Part shown: one piece after another, positions 26,737 through 34,762 of the stretch | How positions within the stretch are numbered: position 1 is the stretch's first letter | Layout of the letters: the number at the start of each line of letters is the position of its first letter | NCBI GenBank assembly: GCA_003224085.1 | Contig: QHYK01000042.1 | Location: 1 to 64,000 of the forward strand | Direction: 5' to 3' | From: Acidobacteriota bacterium | GTDB taxonomy: Bacteria > Acidobacteriota > Terriglobia > Acidiferrales > UBA7541 | Length of the DNA: 64,000 nt | Notes under the pieces: model-generated | Told to the model about the DNA's origin: nothing | The model's input: the letters and a program-made list of their open reading frames with translations, nothing else | Databases searched by the model: none | Program-made: the position numbers and the translations under genes

Positions 26737-27264
26737 CTAATTTGCGGCGGCGGCGTTGGGTTGCGTTTCGTCTGCGCTGGGACCGTACAGGCCCGGCACC
26801 GCGACGTTCATCAGGCGCAGATACACGGTGAGCTGCGCGCGATGATGGATGTGATGATTCAGCACCATGCCGCGAATGCAGGCGATACGAGGCATGGTGA
26901 AAATTTCCTGGCCTCCGGCGAGCAGCTTCCAATTCTTCATCATTTCGGCGTCGCTGACGCCGGCCAGCGCGGCGCGCGCCAAGGCAACGTTTTTGTCGAA
27001 CGCGGCGAGCAGCTCTTTGCGGTTGTCGATTTTCGGCGGCCGCCAGCTCGGGCCATTCACTGGGGCGTAGTCGAGTTCTTCGGTCCGGATCGTGACCGGC
27101 AGCCATTCCACCATGGTCGCAACGTGGCCCGCGAGCCAGCCGAGCGTGCCGGATTTTTCGTGCGGTTTCCAATTCCACTTTTCGTCGGGGCAGCGCTCCA
27201 GCACCTTTCGCGTGTTTTGCATTTCCTGATCAAATTCCGAGAGCAACGATTGTCCAATGGTCAT
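26737..27264 (-). CDS. DinB superfamily four-helix protein, likely SOS-controlled
   Basis: 175 residues. The fold is the DinB/YfiT four-helix bundle: LLSEFDQEMQNTRKVLERC, then TLGWLAGHVATMVEWLP with the first metal His, and MVLNHHIHHRAQLTVYLRLM with the other two His ligands. Family members bind a metal and some are thiol-dependent transferases. It is not DNA polymerase IV, which is also called DinB. AGGAGG lies 9 nt upstream of the ATG. Its promoter carries the same direct repeat as the lexA promoter, so it is probably induced by DNA damage, as the founding Bacillus dinB is. Confidence 0.85.
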   Translation of the reverse strand: MTIGQSLLSEFDQEMQNTRKVLERCPDEKWNWKPHEKSGTLGWLAGHVATMVEWLPVTIRTEELDYAPVNGPSWRPPKIDNRKELLAAFDKNVALARAALAGVSDAEMMKNWKLLAGGQEIFTMPRIACIRGMVLNHHIHHRAQLTVYLRLMNVAVPGLYGPSADETQPNAAAAN

Positions 27265-27349
27265 ATCGACATTCCTCCTAGCCTTCTATACAACAGAAAT
27301 GTGAATTCCTTTTTGCTGCTAGCTCACAAGACGGTTGCGCCGAGAGGCC

Positions 27350-27379
27350 ATCTTAGGCGAACAAAAAGCGAATTGTCAA
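27350..27379 (-). promoter_or_regulatory. Promoter of the DinB-family gene with candidate LexA operator
   Basis: On the minus strand TTGACA (27374-27379) and TAAGAT (27350-27355) are 18 nt apart. The spacer holds TTCGC twice, 11 nt apart; the plus strand reads TAGGCGAACAAAAAGCGAA at 27354-27372. Layout and sequence match the lexA promoter. Confidence 0.72.
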
Positions 27380-27550
27380 GGGTTCTTAGGAACACTTACG
27401 AACACTCGCCGAGTCCGTCACCGGAGTGTCTAAGGCTGTTCCCCTGGTTGCACGGATCAGACGGATGGCTAGCAGGAAAGTCGAGTCTTCTGAAAGGTGA
27501 ACCCATTCGAATGGGGTTGACAGCGCGGCGGCAAGGAACACAATGGCGCT

Positions 27551-28108
27551 ATGCCACACCAATTTACGACTTCTTACGTGAAAGATTCCATCGATCTTTT
27601 TCGCTATTACAAAAAACTCGGCGAGCGGGCCATGGCGCAGTGCCCCGATGAGGGACTGTTTGCGACGTTGGACGCGGAATCCAATTCCATTGCCATCATC
27701 GTGAAGCACCTGGCTGGAAACATGCGCTCTCGGTGGATGGATTTCCTGACTACAGACGGAGAGAAGCCTGACCGCAACCGCGACACGGAATTTGAAGACC
27801 CGCCGAAGACGCGGGCCGCCCTGATGGAATTGTGGGAGCGCGGGTGGAAATACGTTTTCGATGCGCTGGAGCCGCTGGGGGAGGCGGACTTGACGCGCAC
27901 GGTGACGATTCGAACCGAACCGCACTCCGTAATGCAGGCCATTAACCGGCAGATGGCGCACTACGCCCATCATGTGGGACAAATCGTAATCTTGGCCAAG
28001 CACTTGACGGCAAAAGCTACCGGAAAGTGGGATTCCCTGAGCGTGCCGCGCGGCAAATCGGCAGCCTTCACCGCCGATCTCGCCGCGGGACGCAAGTCCC
28101 AGCGCTGA
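27551..28108 (+). CDS. DUF1572 / DinB-like protein
   Basis: 185 residues of the DUF1572 family, a branch of the DinB four-helix superfamily. Marks are YVKDSIDLFRYYKKLGERAM, the metal-site His in IIVKHLAGNMRSRW and AHYAHHVGQIVILAKHL near the C-terminus. It is divergent from the DinB gene at 26737, and about 285 bases lie between them. The helicase gene starts 74 nt later on the same strand. Catalytic role unknown; metal binding is inferred from the conserved His. Confidence 0.85.
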   Translation: MPHQFTTSYVKDSIDLFRYYKKLGERAMAQCPDEGLFATLDAESNSIAIIVKHLAGNMRSRWMDFLTTDGEKPDRNRDTEFEDPPKTRAALMELWERGWKYVFDALEPLGEADLTRTVTIRTEPHSVMQAINRQMAHYAHHVGQIVILAKHLTAKATGKWDSLSVPRGKSAAFTADLAAGRKSQR

Positions 28109-28182
28109 ATGCTCGACAGTGAGACGATATCCACAGGCTCAGTTTCCTCCGCGCCTGAAATTCAGCTACTATTTTTTGATCC

Positions 28183-31161
28183 ATGAAAACTCTGTTCGAG
28201 ATGGAGCCGCTCGAAGAGAGCGGGCTCAAGCTGAACGATGCGCAGCGGCGCGCTATCCTGCACGGCGAAGGGCCGCTGCTGGTCATCGCGGGCGCGGGCA
28301 CGGGAAAGACGCGCGTCATTACGGAGCGCATCCGGCATCTCCTGCATTCGAATCCAAATCTCTCCGGCGAAAATATCCTCGGGCTGACGTTCACGAAAAG
28401 AGCTGCTGGCGAAATGAAAGCGCGAGTCGTTAAAACCGCGGGCGAGCGCGGAAAAGCCGTAACGCTCGCGACGTTTCACTCCTTCTGCGAGACGCTGCTG
28501 AAAGATACCGACCCTCAGCGCGTGCTGCTGGGCAAGGAGGATCATTGGATCCTGTTGCGGCGGAATCTTGGCCGACTGAAGCTCGACAAATACCGGCGGC
28601 TCGCGGAGCCCGGTGAATTCTTGAATGATTTCGTGGAATTCTTTTCGCGCTGTCAGGACGAACTGGTCTCCGCGGAAGGTTATCAGCAGTATGCCGACCT
28701 GCTGGCGAGCGAACTCGAACAAGAGCGGGCAGCATTGGATGCGGACACGCTTGCCGAGCGCGAAGAGGCCGTTGCGCGCGAGCAGGAGATTGCGCGTGCG
28801 TACCGCGCCAGCGATGAACTGCTGCGCGAAAAGAAGCGCGTCTCTCTTGGATCTTTGATCACAGGCGCAGTGGCGCTACTGGAGGCGGATACGGCGCTGC
28901 GGGAATCGCTGCAGCAGCGCTATCGCTACATCCTCGTAGATGAATTTCAGGACACCAACATCGCGCAACTGCGGCTGCTCAAGTTGCTGGCGGGCGAATC
29001 GCGAAACATTTTCGCCGTTGGCGATAATGACCAGGCCATTTACCGTTTTCGCGGCGCTTCTTTCGCGAGCTTTCAGCTTTTCCTCGAGAAGTTCGCGGCG
29101 TGGAAGCCCGCCGACGACTCCGGGAAATTCCGCGTCAGCCTGACTGAAAATTACCGTTCGACGCCGAACATTCTGCGCGTGGCCACGCAAGTGATCGGGC
29201 AGAACACCGTGAGCGCCGACTTTCCCAAGAAACTTCTGAGCGCCAGCCGGCCCGAAGGCGAAAAGATGCGAATCGTGGAGTTGGGAAGCAAGGAAGAAGA
29301 AGCGCGGTGGGTGGTGGGCGAGCTGCAGCGCCTTCATGCCGCTGGCCGCCGCTGGATGGACTTCGCCATTTTGTACCGGCAGCACGCTCACCGCGACGAG
29401 TTGGTCGCCGAACTTTCCACACGAAAAATTCCTTTTGTCATCAGCCGGCTTTCCATCCTGGACCATCCGCTGGTGAAAGACGTGCTCGCGTATCTGCGCT
29501 TGATTGCAAGGCCGTTTGATGACATTGCCTGCGCGCGAGCGCTTTCGGCGCCCGCGTGGAATTTGCAGCCGAAAGATTTGGTCCGGCTGGCCGAGCGCGC
29601 CGCGAAGAAGCGCGGCACGGCGCTCTACGACCCCCTGCAAGCGCCGCAATCGGAGCTGCCATTTGATGGATCGAAGACCGGGATTAAGGAGCTGTTCGAG
29701 TTCCTCGCTGGGCAGCGCAAAACCATGCGACGGCGCACGGCGCAGCAACTTCTGGCGGATCTGCTCGAATGGCTGGAAGTGCCGCAGCGGGCAAGCGAGC
29801 AGGACTACAAATATGTCGCGCGCCTGACCGAGTTCGCCAAGGAGTGGGAACCGAAGAGCGATACGCGCCGCCTTACGGAGTTCATCGAGTATCTGGACTA
29901 TTACGAACAGGCGGGAGGAGCCATCTGCCTGGAAGACGACGCACCGGCGGACGCGGTTAAGCTCATGACCGTCCACGGCGCGAAGGGATTGGAGTTTCCC
30001 CACGTTTTCGTGCTGCGCGTGAACAACAAGAAATTCCCCGCGACCGAACGCCCGCGCGTGTTCGAATTCCCCGCGCGCCTGATGAAGGAAGGCGAACCGG
30101 CCGAGCAGTTCCACATTCAGGAAGAGCGCCGCCTTTTTTACGTCGCCCTGACCCGCGCGCAAGAGCGGTTGACCATAACTACGCTGACCGAACCGAAGGG
30201 CAAAGTTCCCGTGTTCATCGAAGACATTTTGATGGATCCGGCGGTGCGGCGCCGGGACGTGCGGCAAATGATGCCGAAACTGCCACCCGCACGCGATACC
30301 GTCGGCAGTAAAGATGGTTTCGCCGCAGCGACCGGAGACCTTTTCTCCGCAACTTCGGGACCGGCAAAAATATTTTCGCGCATCGCCGCGTGGGCGGAAA
30401 CCTTTCATCCCACCCCGCCGGAGCCGTTAACCCTCAGCCCTTCTACGGTGAACGGTTACCGGACCTGCCCGCAGCAATATCTGTTCGGCTACCTGTGGTC
30501 GCTTCGAGAAGGCCCCAGGGCTGCGCTGAGCTTCGGCAGCATCATGCACAACACGATCAAACGGTTCCTCGGCGAGCTGCGCAAAGGAAACCAGCTGCCG
30601 TTTGAAGAAGTCCAGCGGATTTTCGAAATGGAATGGCGCTCCGTGGGTTTCGAAGACGAATATCAGGAAGAAGAATTCAAGAAGGACGGCAATGAGCAGT
30701 TGCGCGCGTTTCACGAAGCCACGATGGCCGCGCCGCCGCAGGTTTGCGAACAGGAAAGGCGGTTCGAATTGCCTCTGGAGAACAACGTCATCATCACCGG
30801 CCGAATGGACCAGGTGAATTCGCTCGGCCGCAACGACGTGGAAATTGTGGATTACAAGACCGGCCGGCCGAAGAAGGAGTCACTGGCGAAAAAAGACTTG
30901 CAGCTCAGCCTTTATGCGCTGGCAGCAAAAGAAGTTTTTGAATGGAACCCAGTGCGGCTGGTCTTCCACTACTTGCAGACCAATCAAGTTCAAGTCACCA
31001 CGCGCGATTCGAAACAGCTTGCCGAGGCGCAAGCCATCGTGCAGGAAGCCGCCGCGGACATTCGCGCGGGAGAATTCCCTCCCCGGCCCATGCCGTCTGT
31101 CTGCCGAAGCTGCGCCTACAAACCTATTTGCCCGGCGCACGAAGAGGAGTTGAGCGGATGA
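28183..31161 (+). CDS. UvrD-family helicase fused to iron-sulfur RecB-type nuclease
   Basis: 992 residues. The helicase part (about 10-640) has Walker A GAGTGKTR, DExx box VDEFQDTN, NYRSTPNILR and the C-terminal VKLMTVHGAKGLEF and FYVALTRAQERL. A PD-(D/E)XK nuclease follows (about 755-985) with VEIVDYKTGRPKK and LQLSLYALA. Cys762 (YRTCPQQY) and Cys974, Cys977, Cys983 (CRSCAYKPIC) have the spacing of the iron-sulfur staple in AddB, Cas4 and Dna2. It combines in one chain what AddA and AddB share, and probably resects DNA ends or removes aberrant strands. No ribosome site is obvious before the ATG. Confidence 0.93.
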   Translation: MKTLFEMEPLEESGLKLNDAQRRAILHGEGPLLVIAGAGTGKTRVITERIRHLLHSNPNLSGENILGLTFTKRAAGEMKARVVKTAGERGKAVTLATFHSFCETLLKDTDPQRVLLGKEDHWILLRRNLGRLKLDKYRRLAEPGEFLNDFVEFFSRCQDELVSAEGYQQYADLLASELEQERAALDADTLAEREEAVAREQEIARAYRASDELLREKKRVSLGSLITGAVALLEADTALRESLQQRYRYILVDEFQDTNIAQLRLLKLLAGESRNIFAVGDNDQAIYRFRGASFASFQLFLEKFAAWKPADDSGKFRVSLTENYRSTPNILRVATQVIGQNTVSADFPKKLLSASRPEGEKMRIVELGSKEEEARWVVGELQRLHAAGRRWMDFAILYRQHAHRDELVAELSTRKIPFVISRLSILDHPLVKDVLAYLRLIARPFDDIACARALSAPAWNLQPKDLVRLAERAAKKRGTALYDPLQAPQSELPFDGSKTGIKELFEFLAGQRKTMRRRTAQQLLADLLEWLEVPQRASEQDYKYVARLTEFAKEWEPKSDTRRLTEFIEYLDYYEQAGGAICLEDDAPADAVKLMTVHGAKGLEFPHVFVLRVNNKKFPATERPRVFEFPARLMKEGEPAEQFHIQEERRLFYVALTRAQERLTITTLTEPKGKVPVFIEDILMDPAVRRRDVRQMMPKLPPARDTVGSKDGFAAATGDLFSATSGPAKIFSRIAAWAETFHPTPPEPLTLSPSTVNGYRTCPQQYLFGYLWSLREGPRAALSFGSIMHNTIKRFLGELRKGNQLPFEEVQRIFEMEWRSVGFEDEYQEEEFKKDGNEQLRAFHEATMAAPPQVCEQERRFELPLENNVIITGRMDQVNSLGRNDVEIVDYKTGRPKKESLAKKDLQLSLYALAAKEVFEWNPVRLVFHYLQTNQVQVTTRDSKQLAEAQAIVQEAAADIRAGEFPPRPMPSVCRSCAYKPICPAHEEELSG

Positions 31162-31171
31162 AGAAAACTCC

Positions 31172-31570
31172 ATGACAAAACTCTTTAAAGGAAATGCTTG
31201 GGTGGTCGTGAGGCCTCTGCTCTTTGCCCTTTGTGTTGTGTTTGCCTTTGCGTTTGGCGGTGCGGGCGCGCCGCAGCCTGCCTGGCAGCCATCGCCAGGA
31301 CATACGCAAATCCCGATTGGCCTGGGGCGGCGCCTGACTGGCAGTCTGTGGCGGGGCCGGAAGCGAGCCACTGGTGGCCAACAGGCCCTGGTGGGCCTTG
31401 CGGATTTGCCACGTATCAGGTCACGCGGCCGACCATGACGGTCTATTCGCCAGACGGAAAAAATACGGGCGCCGCGATGGGTGGTATTTCCTGGCGGGGG
31501 CTACCTGGATCTTGCTATCGATCTGGAAGGCCCAGAGTCTGTGACCGGCTCACCGCTAGACCGTGAAGGC
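31172..31570 (+). pseudogene. Exported esterase/alpha-beta hydrolase, decayed fragment
   Basis: The ATG at 31172 starts a signal peptide (LLFALCVVFAFAFGGAGAPQ) and PAWQPSPGHTQIPI. The frame then shifts; PGAAPDWQSVAGPE and YQVTRPTMTVYSPDGKNTGA continue in a second frame and VFPGGGYLDLAIDLEGPE in the third. PGGGY...DLEG is the oxyanion-hole region of exported acetyl-xylan-esterase-like hydrolases. The nucleophile and His part are absent because the gene ends near 31570. It starts 11 nt after the helicase gene stop. Clearly non-functional. Confidence 0.7.
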
Positions 31571-31639
31571 CTTGAAGGCGCTCAAAGCCTAAGGCACCAG
31601 GTTGGTCAAACCTCAGTTCGCCGGAATCGAAGGCCACTG

Positions 31640-32797
31640 CTAGGTGAACAGAGCCGGCTGTGCCGATCCATCCTCGGGGTCGCGGAAGTTGCTCAGACCG
31701 ACGCCCACGAGGCGAAACCTTTGACCTGGGTCCAGGCCAACACGATCTCGGAGCGATAGGGCGATGCAAACCAATTCCGCGCAAGAAGCGGGAGAAGAAG
31801 GAGGCGTATGGCTGCGCGTGAGAATCTTGAAATCACTGGTCTTCAGTTTGAGCACCACCGTGCGAGCGATTCGTGATTCCTTGCGCGATGCGGCCCAAGC
31901 ATGTTGTGCAAGTTTGCGGATCATCGGCTCCGTCTCGGTCAGTAGCACATCCCGTTCAAACGTGTCCTCGGCCGAAATGGATTGCGTTGGCCTGTCGGGT
32001 ATCACTTCGCTTTCGTCGATTCCTCGGGCCCGCTCATACAGGCGCACGCCATAGCGGCCGAAGTGGCTTTTGAGTGTTGCCAAGTCCACCTTTCGAAGAT
32101 CCGCCACGGTTGGTACATCGAGGCGCTTGGGGGCTTGTTGGAAGAGAGATTCCTCGCTGCGCTCGGAATGAAAGTGACGGGTGGCCCTTAACAAGCTCTT
32201 CAGCCTTTCCTCCATCACCTTGCCTACTCCAGGCAAACAACTCACCGGCAACGGTAACAAAAAGGAATCCACTTCTTCCGGTTGTATGACAAAGAGTCCA
32301 TCCGGTTTGCGCCAGTCCGAAGCGATCTTGGCGAGAAATTTGTTTGGCGCTACGCCTACCGACGCCGTCAAATGAAGCTCCGTCCGAATCTGTCCGCGAA
32401 TCGTGCGCGCTACCTGCGTGGCGGTAGGCAGTCCGGTCTTGTTTTCTGTGACGTCGAGGTACGCTTCGTCAAGCGACAACGGCTCGATCAGATCGGTATG
32501 GCGCCGGAAGATTTCGCGCGCCTGACGCGACACGTTTCGGTAGCGGGGGAAATCCGGAGGCAGGAACACCGCATTGGGACAGAGACGTTCTGCTCGAACA
32601 GCCGGCATCGCCGAACGCACGCCAAACTGTCGTGCTTCGTAGGAGGCGGCGCAAACGACAGAGCGATTCCCGCGCCACGCGACGATAACGGGCTTGCCCC
32701 GCAGTTGCGGATCGTCGCGCTGCTCGACGGACGCATAAAACGCGTCCATGTCGATATGAATGATCTTGCCCCCAGTCGATCCTGTCGTTTCGCTCAT
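31640..32797 (-). CDS. dinB: DNA polymerase IV (Y family) with repeat-encoded insertion
   Basis: 385 residues. Catalytic acidic residues are in IIHIDMDAFYASVEQRDDP and EPLSLDEAYLDVTENK. The helix-hairpin-helix LPGVGKVMEERLKSL, the little finger domain and a C-terminal GVGLSNFRDPEDG follow. It copies damaged DNA with low fidelity. About 25 residues (roughly 201-225, containing HFHSERSEESLF) sit between the thumb helices where relatives run directly on to VPTVADL; the DNA there is a dispersed repeat. The frame stays open, so the enzyme may still work. No copy of the candidate SOS box is found upstream. Confidence 0.9.
   Translation of the reverse strand: MSETTGSTGGKIIHIDMDAFYASVEQRDDPQLRGKPVIVAWRGNRSVVCAASYEARQFGVRSAMPAVRAERLCPNAVFLPPDFPRYRNVSRQAREIFRRHTDLIEPLSLDEAYLDVTENKTGLPTATQVARTIRGQIRTELHLTASVGVAPNKFLAKIASDWRKPDGLFVIQPEEVDSFLLPLPVSCLPGVGKVMEERLKSLLRATRHFHSERSEESLFQQAPKRLDVPTVADLRKVDLATLKSHFGRYGVRLYERARGIDESEVIPDRPTQSISAEDTFERDVLLTETEPMIRKLAQHAWAASRKESRIARTVVLKLKTSDFKILTRSHTPPSSPASCAELVCIALSLRDRVGLDPGQRFRLVGVGLSNFRDPEDGSAQPALFT
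32144..32178. repeat. Dispersed 'SERSEES' repeat inserted in the polymerase IV gene
   Basis: The core GATTCCTCGCTGCGCTCGGA followed by ATGAAAGTGAC matches intergenic copies at 21111, 55083 and 55799. Read on the minus strand it encodes HFHSERSEES within the polymerase. Confidence 0.75.
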
Positions 32798-33093
32798 CAG
32801 CCACCATCTTATTCCACGGCCCGGGCCAGCGTAATGCTCCTGGCGGCATAGGCTTCGCTAGAGGTGTTTATCTCAGATAGCCACCCTAGTCGCCGTCACC
32901 AAGAGCTTGTTGGGCGATTTACGTTCGCCAGAATTCTTATGTTACAAAGGCGTCGGCGATTGGCCAGACGTCGATGGCCTTGGGGATGATTCTCTGTTTT
33001 GCTAAAGAGCGGACTGCAAAGAGGAATACGAGCGCGCCGGGAGTCGTAGCGGAGCCCTGAAGCCTTTGGTTGTGGGCAACTCGCTCATCGCAC
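32798..33093 (+). other. Gene-free stretch upstream of the polymerase IV gene
   Basis: About 300 bases without a gene I can support. GGCGATTTACGTTCGCC at 32912-32928 is an inverted repeat that looks a little like the SOS motif but lacks its direct-repeat order. Confidence 0.4.
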
Positions 33094-33125
33094 AAAAAGG
33101 CGCCCCGATCGTCTCGGAGCGCCTT
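33094..33125 (-). terminator. Terminator of the 17-codon gene
   Basis: On the minus strand AGGCGCTCCGA pairs with TCGGGGCGCCT (one G-T pair, 5-nt loop GACGA), followed by a TTTT run. It lies 40 nt after the small ORF's stop. Confidence 0.85.
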
Positions 33126-33165
33126 GCTGAACTGAAGCTTGATGAATTCAAAATCCTGATCGGCT

Positions 33166-33219
33166 CTACTTCCCTTTCTTCTCGCCCTTCTTGCCGCCTT
33201 TCTGGCCTTTTTTCTTCAT
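33166..33219 (-). CDS. 17-residue Lys/Gly-rich peptide
   Basis: The ORF encodes MKKKGQKGGKKGEKKGK and a TAG stop. Nine of 17 residues are lysine and five are glycine. AGGAG lies 6 nt before the ATG. A strong promoter (33285-33313) and an 11-bp terminator stem (33094-33125) frame it, giving a transcript of roughly 180 nt with no other gene. The pieces together support a real gene in spite of its size. No family is recognised. It may bind nucleic acid or ribosomes through charge, or the RNA itself may be the product and the ORF secondary. The sequence is too simple for homology to decide. Confidence 0.6.
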   Translation of the reverse strand: MKKKGQKGGKKGEKKGK

Positions 33220-33284
33220 GTCTATCTCCTTCAAGGCTGAAGCGGACAACCGGCGCAATGGCCAGCCTGCCCGCTTTCAATTCC

Positions 33285-33313
33285 CATATACGAGCGGTCC
33301 GCGCAAGAGTCAA
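33285..33313 (-). promoter_or_regulatory. Promoter of the 17-codon gene
   Basis: On the minus strand TTGACT (33308-33313) and TATATG (33285-33290) are 17 nt apart, close to the sigma-70 consensus. The start codon is about 60 nt downstream. Confidence 0.7.
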
Positions 33314-33471
33314 GACTTTTTTTCCTCCAACCGTACGCATTTTAACCCGTAAGCAGCTTCTCCCGGCCGTAACTTGAGTATTCCTTGCGCATCCCATCTG
33401 GCGCAGACGGGACGGACAGTTTAAGATTGCGCCCTCAGTCGCGGGGGGAATCTGTTGCGGGGAGGCTTAAG

Positions 33472-33978
33472 ATGACGACAAACCCGGCTCAAGTACAAGA
33501 AATGCCGGTCAACTTCGCTGGCCAGTCCAGTGCGGCAAGCGGCTTGGCAGTGGTTCGCATGACCATCGGCGCCATGTTCGTGTCGGTCTTCTTCGAGAAT
33601 CTGGGGAAAGGCGCCTACACACCGGCCGGCTACGCCGGGGTAATCAATTACTACATCAAGGGAAGCCACTCTCCGGCGGCATGGAAGTGGGTCTTGGGAT
33701 TCATGGCCAGCCATGCGGCCATGGCGGCTCCCACGCAGGCGGCGACGGAAATCTCGCTGGGGATCCTGCTGGTCATTGGTCTGCTTACGCGTCCAGCCGC
33801 GTTTGTCGCATTCCTGTTCCTCGGCAGCCTTTGGGTCTCGGAATGGGGCACTTCATGGATTTGGGAACTACTGGTTCCCGTTCTCGCATCGCTCGGACTC
33901 GCGGTGGGACGCGCAGGTCGAGCCTGGGGCATCGACGCGCTGCTTGCACGGCGGAGCCCCTCGTCCCCGTGGTGGTGA
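33472..33978 (+). CDS. DoxX-family membrane protein
   Basis: 168 residues from the ATG at 33472, which has GGAGG 6 nt upstream; an earlier in-frame start lacks one. Four hydrophobic helices are visible (about 20-42, 78-100, 103-123 and 128-148), with the conserved-looking FFENLGKGAYTP loop after the first and LGILLVIGLLTRPAAFVAFL in the middle. DoxX proteins are small four-helix membrane proteins linked to quinone or thiosulfate redox and stress. It leads the glycosyltransferase operon; the next gene starts 13 nt later. Confidence 0.8.
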   Translation: MTTNPAQVQEMPVNFAGQSSAASGLAVVRMTIGAMFVSVFFENLGKGAYTPAGYAGVINYYIKGSHSPAAWKWVLGFMASHAAMAAPTQAATEISLGILLVIGLLTRPAAFVAFLFLGSLWVSEWGTSWIWELLVPVLASLGLAVGRAGRAWGIDALLARRSPSSPWW

Positions 33979-33991
33979 TGAGCGAACCTGC

Positions 33992-34699
33992 GTGCGAGTT
34001 TCGGTCATCATTCCTACCCATAACGAAGCGCAGGCCATTGGCCGGGTGCTTGCCGATCTGCCTTCCAATCTCGTCAATGAGGTCATCGTAGTCGACAGCA
34101 ATTCGGCCGACGGAACGCCCGATCTCGCCCGAAGCATGGGGGCGCAAGTCATCCAGGAGCCTCGCCGAGGATACGGGCGCGCTTGTTTGACGGGCCTCGC
34201 GAATACGCAAAACCCGGATGTAGTCGTTTTTCTTGACGGAGACTACAGCGACCGCCCTTCGGAGTTGCCGATGATCTTAGCCCCGATCATCGAGGGGCGC
34301 GCAGACATTACGCTCGGTTCGCGCCTCGGCGGCAAAAGCAACCCCGGTGCGCTGCCGTGGCACCAATCGTTCGGCAATCGCCTCGCCGCCGGCCTGATCA
34401 GCCTTTTGTACGGCGTGCAGATCAGTGACCTCGGTCCGTTTCGCGCGGCCCGCGCAGATGTGCTGCACGACCTGGCCCTGGAAGAGGCTACCTACGGCTG
34501 GGCGGTGGAAATGATCGTGAAAGGGGCCATCGCGGGATTTCGCATCGTGGAAGTCCCTGTGAGCTACTACCCGCGCATCGGAAAGTCCAAAATTGGCGGC
34601 ACGGTGAAGGGGACGGTGGGAGCAACATGGTTCATCCTGAGCCGGATCGTGCGCTATTATTTTCGCCGTCGAAGGGCGGGCACGCCGCGACCGGCGTAA
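33992..34699 (+). CDS. Family 2 glycosyltransferase, dolichyl-phosphate-mannose-synthase-like
   Basis: About 235 residues from a GTG at 33992; ribosome site weak. GT-A motifs are VSVIIPTHNEAQAIGRVLAD, VIVVDSNSADGTPDLARSMG, VVFLDGDYSDRPSEL (metal-binding acidic residues) and the acceptor part LGPFRAARADVLHDL. The end, FILSRIVRYYFRRRR, is a short hydrophobic/basic tail rather than a full membrane domain. It probably transfers a sugar from a nucleotide sugar to a polyprenyl phosphate. Together with the next two genes it forms a sugar-transfer operon. Confidence 0.87.
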   Translation: MRVSVIIPTHNEAQAIGRVLADLPSNLVNEVIVVDSNSADGTPDLARSMGAQVIQEPRRGYGRACLTGLANTQNPDVVVFLDGDYSDRPSELPMILAPIIEGRADITLGSRLGGKSNPGALPWHQSFGNRLAAGLISLLYGVQISDLGPFRAARADVLHDLALEEATYGWAVEMIVKGAIAGFRIVEVPVSYYPRIGKSKIGGTVKGTVGATWFILSRIVRYYFRRRRAGTPRPA

Positions 34700-34762
34700 G
34701 GTCCGACAGATTGATCTCACATGGAATTCTCCGGCCAGACCACTGAGTGTCTCTCTTCCCCA

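Noticed and set aside
26737-27264. DinB-family gene as DNA polymerase IV
   Set aside because: The 175-residue four-helix protein with His ligands is the Bacillus-type DinB fold; the real polymerase is at 31640-32797.
32912-32928. GGCGATTTACGTTCGCC as a fourth SOS box near the polymerase IV gene
   Set aside because: It is an inverted, not direct, repeat, lacks the TAGGCGAA core and no promoter for the polymerase gene fits around it.
33002-33397. 131-codon minus-strand frame across the small peptide gene
   Set aside because: It overlaps the promoter, the 17-codon ORF and the terminator in another frame and has no domain.
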